From: Enoplolaimus lenunculus | Taxonomy: Eukaryota > Nematoda > Enoplea > Enoplida > Thoracostomopsidae | Assembly (NCBI GenBank): GCA_030248215.1 | Contig: JASANG010000836.1 | Location: 1-64,000 of the forward strand | Direction of reading: 5' to 3' | Length of the DNA stretch: 64,000 nt | In this document: positions 1-10,500 of the stretch, piece by piece | How the letters are laid out: each line of letters starts with the position of its first letter | How positions within the stretch are numbered: position 1 is the stretch's first letter | The notes under the pieces: model-generated | Databases searched by the model: none | Seen by the model: only the letters and a program-made list of their open reading frames with translations | What the model was told of the DNA's origin: nothing | Position numbers and translations under genes: made by a program

Positions 1-119
1 TGCATTAGATTTTGGGATAACGTACTGGCTTCTTTCTATGGTACTAGCTAAGCAACAGCTACATAGCATAGTTGTCGTTCATAGCAAATCACAAGGTTTG
101 TATGTATTCGCTTAGCAAT

Positions 120-320
120 ACAGGGTGGGTTGAACGCACCCGCTCCTATTAATTGGTTATTAGCAAAGCGAAAATTACGGATCACACCCGCCGGGACCGG
201 AAACGGATATCCGGTATTACTAATAGGAATTAAATTTCGTACGATTTAACGGCTTATACAAACGATGATACATAAGCAAAGTGTACCCGGATATCCGTTT
301 GTGGTGAAAAATCAGTATCC
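120..320. repeat. degenerate CAGGGTG/CCGGATATCCGG MITE remnant
   Basis: A CAGGGTG start at about 120 is followed by CCGGAAACGGATATCCGG motifs. The same words occur in better preserved elements at 40820-41281 and around 36310, 44890 and 46925. No clean ends or target duplication can be seen here, so this is a decayed relative. The rest of 1-600 shows no coding signal. Confidence 0.4.
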
Positions 321-614
321 GTTTCCGCTATAAACAGAAAATCAGTTAGTTTTAGGCTCAAAATTAGTTATAAACAACGTATATATGTGTCGAAATTTTT
401 CATTATAGATATGCTGCAATTGTTTGACACGAAATAAAAATAACGAAAATCGCTCAAAATCTTAAAATTTCGGCGCATCCGACATTTTTTCTTTGTAGTT
501 TAGAAAGCCTGCTGAATATTTGCCGCCTCAATTCTGTCGGCAGAAAAATAAAACATCTTTGAAACCCTTTTTATTTATTTCAATATCCGTTTTCCGTTTC
601 CGTTATTGGCTCAT

Positions 615-808
615 GGGCCTATGTATAGAACAGGGCCGGAACGTTTTTCGGTGGCACTGTATTAATAGAGTAAGCTTAAGCTTTAGACTAATTTTTTTGC
701 TTGGCTTAGGCTTAGGCTTAAGAATACGCTTATCCATACGCTTAGGCTTAGGCTTAAGCGTAGGAATATGCTTATACTACTGTTCCGGCCTGGTTATATA
801 CATGGGCC
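615..808 (+). mobile_element. TTAGGC-bearing MITE, copy A1
   Basis: The ends are GGGCCTATGTATAGAACAGG on the left and, inverted, CATGTATATAACCAGGCCGG on the right. The interior is degenerate TTAGGC/TTAAGC array on the + strand. Ten other copies in this window share both ends and the interior type. It overlaps a spurious reading frame at 520-900. No clear target duplication is seen for this copy. Confidence 0.75.
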
Positions 809-1210
809 CTATCCGTTTACATCCTATATACAGGATATCCGTTGTCGTTTCCGGTTTTTACAACAGTAATATTGACATTTTTTGGTATAGTCGATATTAG
901 GAATTTGTTTCTTTTGAAATAGGAATTAATAACCTAAGGCATGAATTTTTGTTGTATCAGAATTTGTTACAAGATTGTATTCTCTCGACAATTTGATTTT
1001 GATTAATTTATATGCCAGATTGCCAAATTATAGTCAGAAAATACAATTCGGAGACTTAGTTCGTATGCAAATTGAGATTTTGTGTGTTTGTTAAAACTAT
1101 TAAATTTATATATGAAAATTTTTGAAACAACCTGGAGGTCGCCTATTATAAACACTTTGTTTCTGTGATATATACCTATTTTTTGGAATTTTGGATATTT
1201 TTGAAACGGA

Positions 1211-1377
1211 CTGTAGCCAAGGGAGGGCCGGGGGGGTAGGGGCTCCGCCCCTAATGGAAAAATTTTGGGCCCGTTGTAGAAAATTTTCAACTTTGTTAGC
1301 AAGTCATTAAAAACCCTTGAATACCCGTCTTGAAAAATTTTTAGTCCCCTTAGCAACGTGAGCTGGCTACGGGCTGG
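1211..1377 (-). mobile_element. MITE family C, copy 1 (ends AGCCCGTAGCC)
   Basis: About 165 bp with the family hallmarks: GTAGCC at one end, GGCTACGGGC at the other, and an internal AAAATTTTCAACTTTGTTAGCAAG-like core around TTAAAAACCC. Related copies lie near 8819, 9176, 14425, 37540, 40090 and 53589. Confidence 0.65.
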
Positions 1378-1405
1378 TTTTGAAACCATTAATATTTGGT
1401 CCGTC

Positions 1406-1632
1406 GGCCAATGTAAAGAACAGGGACGGAACAGTATTATAAGCATATTCTTAAGCCTAAGCCAAAGCTGAAGCCTTAGCTGAAGCCTAAGCGTAAGCGT
1501 AAGAACGAGCGTATTCCTAAGCCTAATCCTAAGCCAAAGCCTAAGCTAAACAAAAAATTTAGTCTGAAGTTTAAGCTTACTCTTTTTTAGTTCCACAGAA
1601 ACACGTTCTAGCCCTGATCTTTACATGAGCCG
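1406..1632 (-). mobile_element. TTAGGC-bearing MITE, copy A2
   Basis: Left end GGCCAATGTAAAGAACAGGG and right end CCCTGATCTTTACATGAGCC are inverted repeats. The interior is degenerate CCTAAG array, i.e. the TTAGGC strand is minus. The next elements start directly after it, and no coding exon is seen between 808 and 1836. Confidence 0.75.
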
Positions 1633-1835
1633 GCGGATGTACGGAATATGAACCCCTAAGAATTGAATGAAAAACAGTTTATTTTATAGATTTCGACGCG
1701 CTGTGTTGCAGCGGTATTATTTTTAAGGCTGTAGGGTCACCGGTTCAATAGTTATGGCCCTTCAAACGTCAACTTTTCACTATATAAAATATGTACAAAC
1801 GCCCGCCACATTTGTATAACGAATAAACCTCGTAA

Positions 1836-2769
1836 AGCTTATACTTTACGACGGATGGCTCGGTAGTGGACTCCAACCGGAACGGCGGAGGCCGAGTGCT
1901 ACTGTTGATGCATGACGAGCAAAACGCCGCGATGGAAATTGTGACCCCGGCTGGCGCACTAACGTGTAGTTTTCGCGCCGAGATGTGCGCGATCCACGCA
2001 GCCCTTAGCAGAGTCCGGGAAATCCAACGCCAAGGAATACTACCGGTCAACGGAAGAATCAACATCTTCACCGACTCCAAATCAGCGGTAGAAAAGCTGG
2101 CTGCGGGCCGCTGCCAACAGCAGGAACTCGCACGCGACATATGGAAGCTGCTGGACGAGATTGCCGCTAACGGTGGCTGCGAAGTAACCTTTCAATGGGT
2201 TCCAAGTCACTGCGGCGTTCCAGGCAACGAGGCCGCGGATGACATCGCGAAGAGAGCAACGGCACTGAGTCAGTCCGACGTCCCCATAGATATGAACACG
2301 GCAAAGGCTACCGTGAAGAAGCATATCGCCAAACGATGGTACGTCAGCAATGCAGCAAAATCCCGCGTACCTGGCGCCAAATACCTGCCCAGAACCCCAG
2401 AGCTTGCACTGTCGAAAAAAGAAGAAACGCTCCTGAGCAGACTACGATGTGGCGGTTACACCCCGGAGCTCGCGTGGTACAGGAACTTCATCACGCGGCG
2501 AAACCCAGAGCCAGAGTGCTCCCTCTGCACCCGATGCGACCTTCAAGAAGACGAAACCATGGAACATCTAATGAAGACATGCCCCGCAACTGCAGCTAAG
2601 CGGTGGCAGATATTCGGAACGGAAGACCCAATCCAACATCTGTTCGACGCCATAGAAAATGCCGTGCAATTCCTACGTGAAGTCGGCGTCCTGCAGAGTC
2701 TACCTGCGGACGTCGGCCGCCTATGAGCTAACGCTCGACGCGCCTGGCACTCACAACAACAACAACAAG
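1836..2769 (+). mobile_element. 5'-truncated LINE tail with RNase H domain and CCHC knuckle
   Basis: One open frame (about 1836-2726) reads as the C-terminal part of a non-LTR retrotransposon ORF2. A type I RNase H fold is visible with its acidic residues: Asp of TTDGS (about 1854), Glu of SFRAEM (1980), Asp of FTDSKSA (2073) and Asp of GNEAADD (2238), plus WVPSHCGVPGNEAAD. After it comes a helical linker and a C-x2-C...H-x4-C knuckle (ECSLC ... EHLMKTC). RNase H places it near the I/R1/Jockey groups. The reverse transcriptase and endonuclease are absent, since a stop lies just upstream at 1833, so the copy is 5'-truncated as is usual for LINEs. The 3' end carries a (CAA)n tail at 2752-2769. 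Codon use is much more GC-rich than the flanks. Target duplications could not be defined. Confidence 0.85.
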
Positions 2770-2926
2770 TTCACGATAGACACTTCCTCTTCCAATCTGG
2801 GCGTGTTTGCACTATAATCTTGAAAGCCATAACTTTCGAACCGTTAGTCATGCAACCATAAAAGTTGTACCGTTGGACTCAGCTCGTCGAGATCTATAGG
2901 ATAGGCCACAATTTGTTTAATTCCTA

Positions 2927-3085
2927 TTGAGGTCCAGATTCCGTATATCCACCGGTATCATGCATGTTACATTAACCCCCTCTATTAAACGAGGGGGTGG
3001 TACATCAAAATCGCAACGCACGGTGGTACATTTTGTGACACGCAAAATTTTTTCACGATTATCCACTCTTGCTTGTACACAGTGT
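2927..3085. repeat. partial MITE family K (GTACATCAAAATCGCAACGC)
   Basis: Shares the words ACCCCCTCTATTAAA, GGTACATCAAAATCGCAAC and GTGGTACATTTTGTG with longer copies at 6660-6985, 11640-11935 and 52905-53225. This copy is incomplete and its boundaries are approximate. Confidence 0.55.
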
Positions 3086-3140
3086 TTACAACATACACCT
3101 CGCTGTTAAATGATTAAATAAAACCTTTGTTGTAAAGTTA

Positions 3141-3598
3141 GGGTTGCCGGGCGCCGTGCGTCATTCGTACTGCGCCGTCTGTTACCGTGCGTCGCCTGCG
3201 GCGCCGTCCGTCACTGTGCGTCACTGTCCATCACTGTGCTTCGCCGTCCGTCACTGTGCGTCGCCGTCCGTCACTGTGCGTCACTGTCCATCACTGTGCT
3301 TCGCCGTCCGTCACTGTGCGTCGCCGTCCGTCACTGTGCGTCGCCGTCCGTCACTGTGCGTCACTGTCCATCACTGTGCGTCGCCGTCCGTCACTGTGCG
3401 TCGCCGTCCGTCAATGTGCGTCGCTGTCCGTCACTGTTCGTCGCTGTCCGTCACTGTGCGTCGCCGTCCGTCACTGTGCGTCGCTGTCCGTCACTGTTCG
3501 TCGCTGTCCGTCACTGTGCGTCGCTGTCCGTCACTGTGCGTCGCTGTCCGTCACTGTGCGTCGCTGTCCGTCACTGTTCGTCGCTGTCCGTCACCATG
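3141..3598. repeat. 20-bp minisatellite (GTCCGTCACTGTGCGTCGCC) inside a TA-flanked MITE
   Basis: About 20 tandem units of a 20-bp motif. Units alternate GTGCGTCGCC, GTGCGTCACT and GTTCGTCGCT variants. The array begins after TTAGGGTTGCCGGGCGCCGTGCG, which matches the TA + AGGGT(T/G)GC end of MITE family F (36512-36619, 43703-43842). It is therefore probably an internal expansion of such an element. Because 20 is not a multiple of 3, all three frames stay open and give RRPSLCVAVRHCASL-type peptides. These are not taken as genes. Confidence 0.85.
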
Positions 3599-3659
3599 CA
3601 GTATTGTGCGCAAATAACTCACGTACGATAACTATATCTTTATTCCGCTTCTGAATTGA

Positions 3660-5852
3660 AGGTTGTTTAAACAAAAAATTCTGTTAAGAAAAGTTGGCCA
3701 ATATCACAGTAGCGGCATACCAAGAAATTTGGATTGCGGGGCCGCATCCTGCCAGGTTCGTACCTTTAGGTTTCCACCCAAAAGTAAAATTAGAACCCTT
3801 TAACCGTGACCCGTCGTAAGATTTTGGCGTCATCTATGAGAATGGTCACGCATTCCTAGTCGGCTCCGGGACCAAATTTCAGAGGTTTCTTTTAGGTCTG
3901 AACTTTTAGCTGGCTGGGTTGCTGGGCCAAACCAAATTGTTCGTTACGTGAACATGATTTGAAGAAAATATTACGAGCGAACCTAGCGAAAGCCTACACG
4001 CTATTACCTTTAGCTCTAGTACACAATTTCAGTTCAGGGTTTTTGTTGGCGTATACTTTCGTCCTAGAGTTTAAACCAAGTGTAGGTAATCTCGTAGCCA
4101 TGATTAAAGGTGAGTTTTGAAGAACTCGCGAGCGGCGACCGAAAAGCTATACATTGTTTCAGTATTTAACCCCTCTGTAAGAGTCTCAAACCGTTTCTTT
4201 ATCGATGAACTGCTTGGTCTAAATCACCAAACCGGACCACACCCCAGTCAACCAATTGTGTAAACTGCGAAGCTGTGCACAATTTTTATTATCGTTAGCT
4301 TTGAGCTGATTAAGTTGAGAAATTAGACAGCGAAGGTATCCTTTGAACAGCGCCGTAGGCAAAATTTTTGCCAATTGAATAATAACCTCGCGAGCGAGAA
4401 GCTAGGCGTAATTTTTGTATCTAATGTAAATTATGACACATGATCTGATTCCGATTAGTGCAAGAGGGCGCGGCCCCCCAAGCCCACCCCCTCTTGGTAC
4501 GGCCCCTAGTGAATATTAAGTAACGTTAAATCCTACGAAATATTGTAGATACGATTTGTCCTACCCACTGTCCGCCTTTTTGAAACCCGACACTCGGCGC
4601 CCTGGTCAAAGTTGAAAACAGATGGTAAATTATTACCCGTCACAACTCTACCACCACCAATAGATTATGTGTGTAAATTTTAAAACACATTCAATACATA
4701 CAAAGATAAATGTTAGTTGGCTTCTGTTGTTTACTGTATTCATATTGGCTCATTCAACGTGGGCCGCACCCGCTTTCGGCCTTCTCCAACAGCGATCAAA
4801 ACCAAAATTTTGTATTAAGATTTAGCAGCAAAATTGTGTTTGACTTCTTTGGACGCTTTAACTCAAGCGAGTTGGTCACTGTTAGCACGGGACTCTCACA
4901 CACCCCCGTTGTATATTTTTGACTCCACCTTCGCCAATGAATGTATATTTGAAAATTTCAATCTTTATTTTATTTTGAATTTTTAAATTTAAAATTGCTC
5001 GCTTTTACTGTTGTTATACTTGGTTTTTTAACAAAAATTTTCAGTAAATTTATGGTGTTTACGTTTCAGTTTGTTTTTTTCAACGCCTACTGTTTACGTT
5101 AAAAAAGCGTATTTTTGAACTTTTTGTGTTTTATGTTCGCTGGCTGGCTGTTAGAATAGATATTTTACGGCTAAAGTTACCAGGTGCGGATTCAAAAATA
5201 TCTGACGGGGTTGCGGCCGAGTGGCAAATGTTATGAAACGCAAAAATTGTACGATAGGAACCCTATCATTTTATCATCAAAAACTTTTCTGATGGCGAAA
5301 AATTGTAAGGTAGGAACTGTACCATTTTATCGTAAAAAATTGTTATGGGAAGGGCGTACGCCCGAACGCCCCCTTATGGATCCGCTAGTGAATGTTTCTA
5401 CGGCGGAAGGGCGGATCCCCAGGGAGGGGACAGGGGGTGAGAAATCTTTTGGGATCACTGTCCAATGTCGGAATATGACCACGGTTAAGTTCGACAAATT
5501 ATATACCATTCGATGCAGCTTGCGGATCTGAGTGCAATGTTTTCACTGGATTCCATTTGCACCCCCTTTATTGAATAAATTTGGCGGCGTTCATTCTAAG
5601 CCATTCAAAAAATATTTTTTCGTTTAGCAGAATTTGATATCTTGCCAGTATGTTTGGGAAGCTAAAGCCAAACAACAGTGAGACATAGAACAGCTGCGTT
5701 AGCATACAATAGACCGTACAGTATTTTAGATAGAATCATTTTTCTAAATTCATTATTTGCTACCAAACCATAGAAATCACTCTAACTAATCAAGGTGTAT
5801 TATTCTTATTAAAAAATTCGTATTTTTAATAATAAAAACGTGCTTTTGTTAT
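3660..5852. other. no gene seen; unclassified intergenic DNA
   Basis: No exon-like frame, splice-flanked frame or RNA gene is recognised. A dispersed repeat is visible at about 5220-5400: two blocks of AATTGT-(A/G)-AGGTAGGAAC...CATTTTATCG, then GGATCCGCTAGTG. Related blocks recur near 10371, 35180 and 50300 (reverse). Confidence 0.5.
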
Positions 5853-6077
5853 ACTGCAAAAAATGGTGAGTCAAATTGACTCTCTCCGAAATAGGCTTTC
5901 CCTGACTACACAAACTGCGCCAAAATTCGACTCCGCCTGAGTCAAATTCGACTCACTGAGCGGCTCTGCGAATCAAATTTGACTCTGGACGATTCGAATT
6001 TTGACTCAGTTTGTGTAGTCCGGAAAAGCCTATTTCGGAGAGAGTCAATTTCATTTGACTCACCATTTTTTGCAGTG
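5853..6077. mobile_element. foldback MITE family D, copy 1 (GAGTCAAATTGACTC)
   Basis: Long imperfect inverted repeat. The left arm starts ACTGCAAAAAATGGTGAGTC and the right arm ends GACTCACCATTTTTTGCAGT. Both arms contain CTCTCCGAAATAGGC or its complement and ACTACACAAACTGAGTC-type words. The interior is made of several further GAGTC(A)AATT(C)GACTC palindromes. Two more copies lie in tandem in kinase intron 2 (13014-13378). Confidence 0.85.
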
Positions 6078-6085
6078 TACGTACT

Positions 6086-6235
6086 TACTTGGGTGAATGT
6101 GGCCAATCACAGGCGTATTTAGGTAGAAACTTGGGCGAACATGACCAATCAGACGCGTAGCCAGATTTGAAACTTGGGCGAACCTAAGATGTCTAGCCAA
6201 CGAAAAACTTGGGCGAATATGATTAATCAGAGGCT
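6086..6235. repeat. four copies of an ACTTGGGCGAA(C/T)ATGACCAATCA motif
   Basis: Short direct repeats spaced about 40 bp apart start near 6088, 6129, 6170 and 6208. The third copy is the most degraded. The array lies directly after MITE D1. No function is inferred. Confidence 0.6.
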
Positions 6236-6659
6236 AAGACGGCTATTTACCAGTATTAGTGTTTGAAGAAATGCTTAGGTTGCCGTGTCTCCGTTGTTAG
6301 ATCACTCTGCTGTACTTGCTGGTAATATCGAGCTATTGAGGACGTTTCAAAGCCATAAATAAAGACCCGAAGCCATCTCATATTTCTAGGCGGCTAAGCA
6401 TTTTTAGGAGAGGGTATACGAGCGGTTTTTGATAACTTACAACTATAAGGTTTGAAGTTTTCTAGTCGGGAGTCAGTTTCTTCATGGGGGGTGGGGGCTG
6501 TTAAGCGCCTCCCTCTGGCGCCCTCTGGTTACAGACTTGCATAAATATTTTGCCCGATCCATAGCTAAATTTTAGTTTCGTTTGTATGTCTTGTGAAATC
6601 AATAAAATGACCCTTCTAAATATCATTCACCCCCCACGCAATTTCAGAGCTGGCTACGG

Positions 6660-6990
6660 TGATAAATGCGTTAAGTAGAGTATGCAACTCTTGGGTTCCC
6701 GCTTGGTACAACATGTACCACCGGACACTGCGTTTTTGGCCGACCCCCCTTTGTTTAGAAGGGGGTCGTTATCACATGAATACCCCTAAATTAAACTATA
6801 AGGGAATCATATTTGACGCCACATACATAAAGTGCCATGGTCCACACCGGTTGTACCCCCTTCTAAATAAAGGGAGTTGGGCAAAACCGCAACGTGTGCC
6901 GGGTACATTCGTTTCAACACAGAATGTGCCTAATTGTACACTCCTGTTAAATAGCGATTATCGACTCTTGGTATCAGGAAGGTTACCGTT
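6660..6990. mobile_element. MITE family K copy with long inverted arms
   Basis: The left arm (GGTACAACATGTACCACCGG, then GCGTTTTTGGCCGACCCCCC and TTTGTTTA) and the right arm (TAAATAAAGGGAGTTGGGCA, then CGCAACGTGTGCCGGGTACA) are imperfect inverted repeats around a middle containing CCCTAAATTAAACTATAAG. The same middle occurs at 53028-53048 in a vitellogenin intron. The open frame across it is not considered coding. Confidence 0.65.
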
Positions 6991-7798
6991 TGTGGTTCAG
7001 TGAAAGTAATATTTTTCACAGAATGGGGTCACAGACTCGAAGGCCATTGAGTTAAAACGCCTAACTCTTATTAGGTGCTTATTAAGAACCTGAGTTTCCT
7101 ACTGGGTCGCTGTTAAAGTTCTACTCACTGGCGTATCCATGGTGGAAGCACCCCGGCCTAGGCGCCCCTAAATCCTATCAAACCAAGATATATCATTAAG
7201 GCTTAGTACTAAAATGGCGTTCGGCTTATCGATCGCTTCGCTCGCGAGTTTTATTCACTATTACACCTCGCCCCCCCTACCAATTTCTGGATACGTCGTT
7301 GTTCAACTCTTTCAACATGCTTACCAAGAAACTAGACTTTGTATTGGTTTCTGGTTGAAGTTCTACGCCTGGTTGAGTTAAGTTCAATTAGGCAAACCTG
7401 CAACTACGGAGGACCGGGGGGTGGGGTCGCTGCCCGCCCTCGAACAACTTCGCCCCCCTCCCCGCCGCCGCCCACGCCGCTAATGTGTTCAATTGGATTA
7501 AAGCAATTCTATGGTAGAAAAATATTTCCTTGCTCAAAATCGATATCGTATTGCCTCTTAAAAAGTATCGCTTGGGGGGAGACTGTAATTTGTCTTTTAT
7601 TTTATTGAGTACTGTACCGTTCTGCCCCCCTTGAAGTTAGGTTTGAAGCTGGACGTATAGATTAAGTGAAAATTGTATAATTATCTTAAGTAGAATATCG
7701 GTAAATGGACTTGTATTTGAAATTTTATAATCAACCAATTGGTATTTTTAAATGTTGGTAAAAACTATTACTGGTTTGCGTTTAAGTCTGGTATAAAT
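6991..7798. other. no gene seen; GC-skewed intergenic stretch
   Basis: Contains C-rich blocks at 7260-7285 and 7440-7480 and nothing with splice-flanked coding character. No named repeat family could be assigned. Confidence 0.4.
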
Positions 7799-8036
7799 GG
7801 CTAATGTAAAGAACAGGGGCGGAACGGTATTATAACCATATTCCTGAGCCTATCCCTAAGCCTAAGCCTATGTGTAAGAATGAGCATATTCCTAAGCCTA
7901 AGCCGAAGCGTAAGAATGAGCATATTCCTAAGCCAAAGCCTACGCCTAAGCCAAGCAAATAAATTAGTCTAAAGCTTAAGCTTACGCTATTGCACTCCCA
8001 CAGAAAAACGTTCCACCCCTGATCTTTACATGGGCC
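7799..8036 (-). mobile_element. TTAGGC-bearing MITE, copy A3
   Basis: Left end GGCTAATGTAAAGAACAGGG and right end CCCCTGATCTTTACATGGGCC are inverted repeats, with a CCTAAG/CTTACG array between them. The element is flanked by TATAAAT on both sides (before 7799 and after 8036), a 7-bp match consistent with a target duplication. Confidence 0.85.
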
Positions 8037-8215
8037 TATAAATTATAGATTAGGTGAAAATGAATATAAGTTAAAAAAGGCTTCTGATCCAAATAACCAC
8101 AGTTTAGATTGAATGAATAAACAGTCCGGAACCGGTATATCGGCGGGTGTTCCCTCTGGAGGAGCGAAATAAATATCAGTCTTTCCACCTCTGATTCGTG
8201 ATACAACAGTACATA

Positions 8216-8284
8216 CATTACATATATACATACAATTATGTGTATACATACACCAAGTATGTATGTATGTATGTATATATCAGG
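8216..8284. repeat. TA/TG-rich microsatellite
   Basis: Runs of ACATACAT, TATATACATAC and TATGTATGTATGTA form a degenerate dinucleotide/tetranucleotide tract. Confidence 0.7.
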
Positions 8285-8525
8285 TATGGAAACCTAACTG
8301 GTTTGTGGGTGGCCGGATGAAGCCATCAGCTAACTCGTGTATATATTTGGTACTTAAAGGAACACCGGTTAGTTGCTATTATGTTTAATATTGCCATTAA
8401 TATTCATTCACTTCTTTTATCTTCCCAAAGTCTTTCGTAGTCACTCAAAATGAACTCTCTATTTTGTTATTGGTTAGCAAGTACAGGTTCTTGATCATAG
8501 TTTAAGAAACAGGTTCTGTTTGTTA

Positions 8526-8804
8526 AGCCCGATTCATACGTGCAATTTTTTGCTGCGAGAACTTGCAGCTGCAAATTGAACTTGCACAACTTTGTCCAAA
8601 ATCGCGTTCGAAAAACTTGCAGCTGCAAATAATTCATCAAGAATCATAGCTAAAAATTTAGTTCACAATTGTGAACAATCATACAAGTTCAGTGCATTTA
8701 TTGCAGCCGCTTTCTCATTGGCTGATAATAAATGCAAGTTCTGCGTGCAAATTTGCTGCTGCAAGTTCTCGAAGCAAAAACTCGCACGTGTGAATAGGGC
8801 TTTA
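8526..8804. mobile_element. MITE family G (AAGCCC...ACGTGC ends)
   Basis: Inverted termini of about 45 bp. The left end is AAGCCCGATTCATACGTGCA followed by TTTTTTGCTGCGAGAACTTG. The right end is the complement of AAAGCCCTATTCACACGTGC followed by GAGTTTTTGCTTCGAGAACTTG. A fragment of the right end recurs in a vitellogenin intron at 58893-58953. No coding capacity. Confidence 0.8.
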
Positions 8805-8818
8805 GGCTTCTAACCAGT

Positions 8819-9302
8819 CAGGCCCCTAGCCCCTTGCTAGATGGGGCTAAAAAATTGTCAGGAGGGGCATACAAGAGGTTTCGTTGACTTACAAGCAAGG
8901 TTGAAATTTTTCGCCTTGGCAACGGGCCAGCTTAGGCTGTGAGGGCAGTATGTGTGGACGGCATACTCAGTTTGTGATAGTTTCGTAACTTTAGACAGTT
9001 GTTTGTGGTATCGTGGGAATTTGACAGTTGTTTGTGGTATCGTGGGAATTTGACAGTTGTTTCTGGTATCGTGGGAATTTTAATTCATTTAAAGTTGCGG
9101 TAAAACTGAATTTTAAATTTAAGATTTGTTAAATTTGACAACATTCAGGCTGGGTGTGTAACCAACCCAGTGTCAGGCCCGTAACCAGGTCAGGTTGCTA
9201 GATGGTCTAAACATTTTTCAACAGAGACATACAAGGGTTTTCGATGACTTACAAGCAAGGCTGAAAAGTTTCAGTGAAGCGGGGCAAAGTTTTTGCAGGT
9301 GG
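8819..9302 (+). mobile_element. two MITE family C copies around a 29-bp triplet repeat
   Basis: Copy 2 is at about 8819-8930 and copy 3 at about 9176-9300. Both contain CTAAA(A)ATTTTTC, CATACAAG and GACTTACAAGCAAGG-TTGAAA. Between them, 8995-9080 holds three units of TGACAGTTGTTTGTGGTATC plus GTGGGAATT (29 bp). Confidence 0.6.
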
Positions 9303-9550
9303 ACTGCCCCTGGCCTATTTCTCGCAATAGGCCCGCCCAGTGGTCGAAAAAGCGGTAACTGATATGTTATCTGCTTAATTCACTAAATATGCTTAGTTTT
9401 TTTACAATTTTTGACGTTTTAATTGGACAAATTATCAGCTTATCTTTTCTGAACGGTTAAGATAACGCTTTAAGATATTATTATTTTAACCGGATTAACG
9501 AGTGCTTAGTAGTACTGTAGCTGCCACCTGCTGCCTTCTAGGGGATCCAG

Positions 9551-9923
9551 CAGGGTTCCAACAGAAACTACATTTTGCCGGAACAGGAACAGGAACCGGA
9601 ATTTTAAATGATTTTCATCAACGAATTGTACTGTCGGACTTTTCAGAAAACTTTGCTAAAAAATAATGGCTTAAATGCAAATTTTGAGTTATTTCACAAT
9701 CAAGTTTTGCGAATACACATCAGAAATAGTTTATTTGAACAAGATTGAATTCAATTGCAAAAACGCTCATTTCGAAATAATAATTTTTCAAAGACAACGT
9801 TTCGAATATTTTAATGATTATGAATAATTTGACACAAATCCGTAACGATTGTTGGTCCTGCATCTTTAAATGAACGAACATGAACAGGAATTGAATTTAT
9901 GCAGCAATTCCGGTTGAACCCTC
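9551..9923. mobile_element. hAT-like MITE (CAGGGTTCCAAC ends)
   Basis: Starts CAGGGTTCCAACAG and ends CCGGTTGAACCCTC, an inverted pair. The flanks GGATCCAG and GGGTCGAG agree at 6 of 8 positions, compatible with an old 8-bp target duplication. The inside carries CCGGAACAGGAACAGGAACC. The family is shared with 32265-32700 and the truncated ends near 22168 and 39579. Confidence 0.6.
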
Positions 9924-10463
9924 GGGTCGAGTTACTTGTGACTCTCGGCAACACCGGATCGACTATGCGAGTTAAAAAATTTTGCATCATCGACACAATT
10001 TGTAGAATTAAAATATCGAAATTTATGCGTACCCAATTATGAAATATTATATTTCTGACAGCGCGGCGTTACACGGTGATTGTTCGTAGTGCATCCATAG
10101 GCAATTTGACGAGGTATAAACGCGAAACAAGCAATCGTTGACGGTTTGGTCAAAAACTTACCATAAGGTTGCGGGGTAAAATGATTTTATATTTGAAAAA
10201 CTATTTCGCTGGCCCGTACTCGCTTGGCGTAGCCTTCGCCCTGCCCACAGATAAGTTATCCGAGTAAGCAGTGTCAGAACCAGAACCTTCTGACCGGATG
10301 CGTAATATATGTTATGAAAATCTCTTGCAAGCGCGAAGCCAAACACAATTGTCGTATAACAGATTTAAAATTGTAAGGCAGAGATCTTACCATTTTATCG
10401 CAAAAAATTTCTGATGGCGGGCGCTTTCGGCGATGTCTGCATTCACTCCTATGAGCAAGCTGC

Positions 10464-10472
10464 CTTTTTCAG
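10464..10472 (+). promoter_or_regulatory. strong 3' splice acceptor just upstream of the kinase ATG
   Basis: CTTTTTCAG ends 28 bases before the kinase start codon. An in-frame TGA (10486-10488) follows it, so the acceptor precedes a short 5' UTR. It could serve a 5' non-coding exon or, if this is a nematode, spliced-leader trans-splicing. The sequence alone cannot tell these apart. Confidence 0.45.
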
Positions 10473-10500
10473 ATTATGTCAAAAGTGAATTTATTCTACA

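Noticed and set aside
615-808. TTAGGC blocks as a true telomere or chromosome end
   Set aside because: Arrays are short, degenerate, in both orientations and bounded by inverted repeats, with genes on both sides.
520-900. 126-residue frame rich in Leu/Gly/Arg
   Set aside because: It is the translation of the TTAGGC array inside MITE A1.
3144-3654. Three overlapping long frames encoding Arg/Cys/Ser/Val repeats
   Set aside because: They are the three frames of a 20-bp tandem repeat whose length is not a multiple of three. There are no splice sites or start context.
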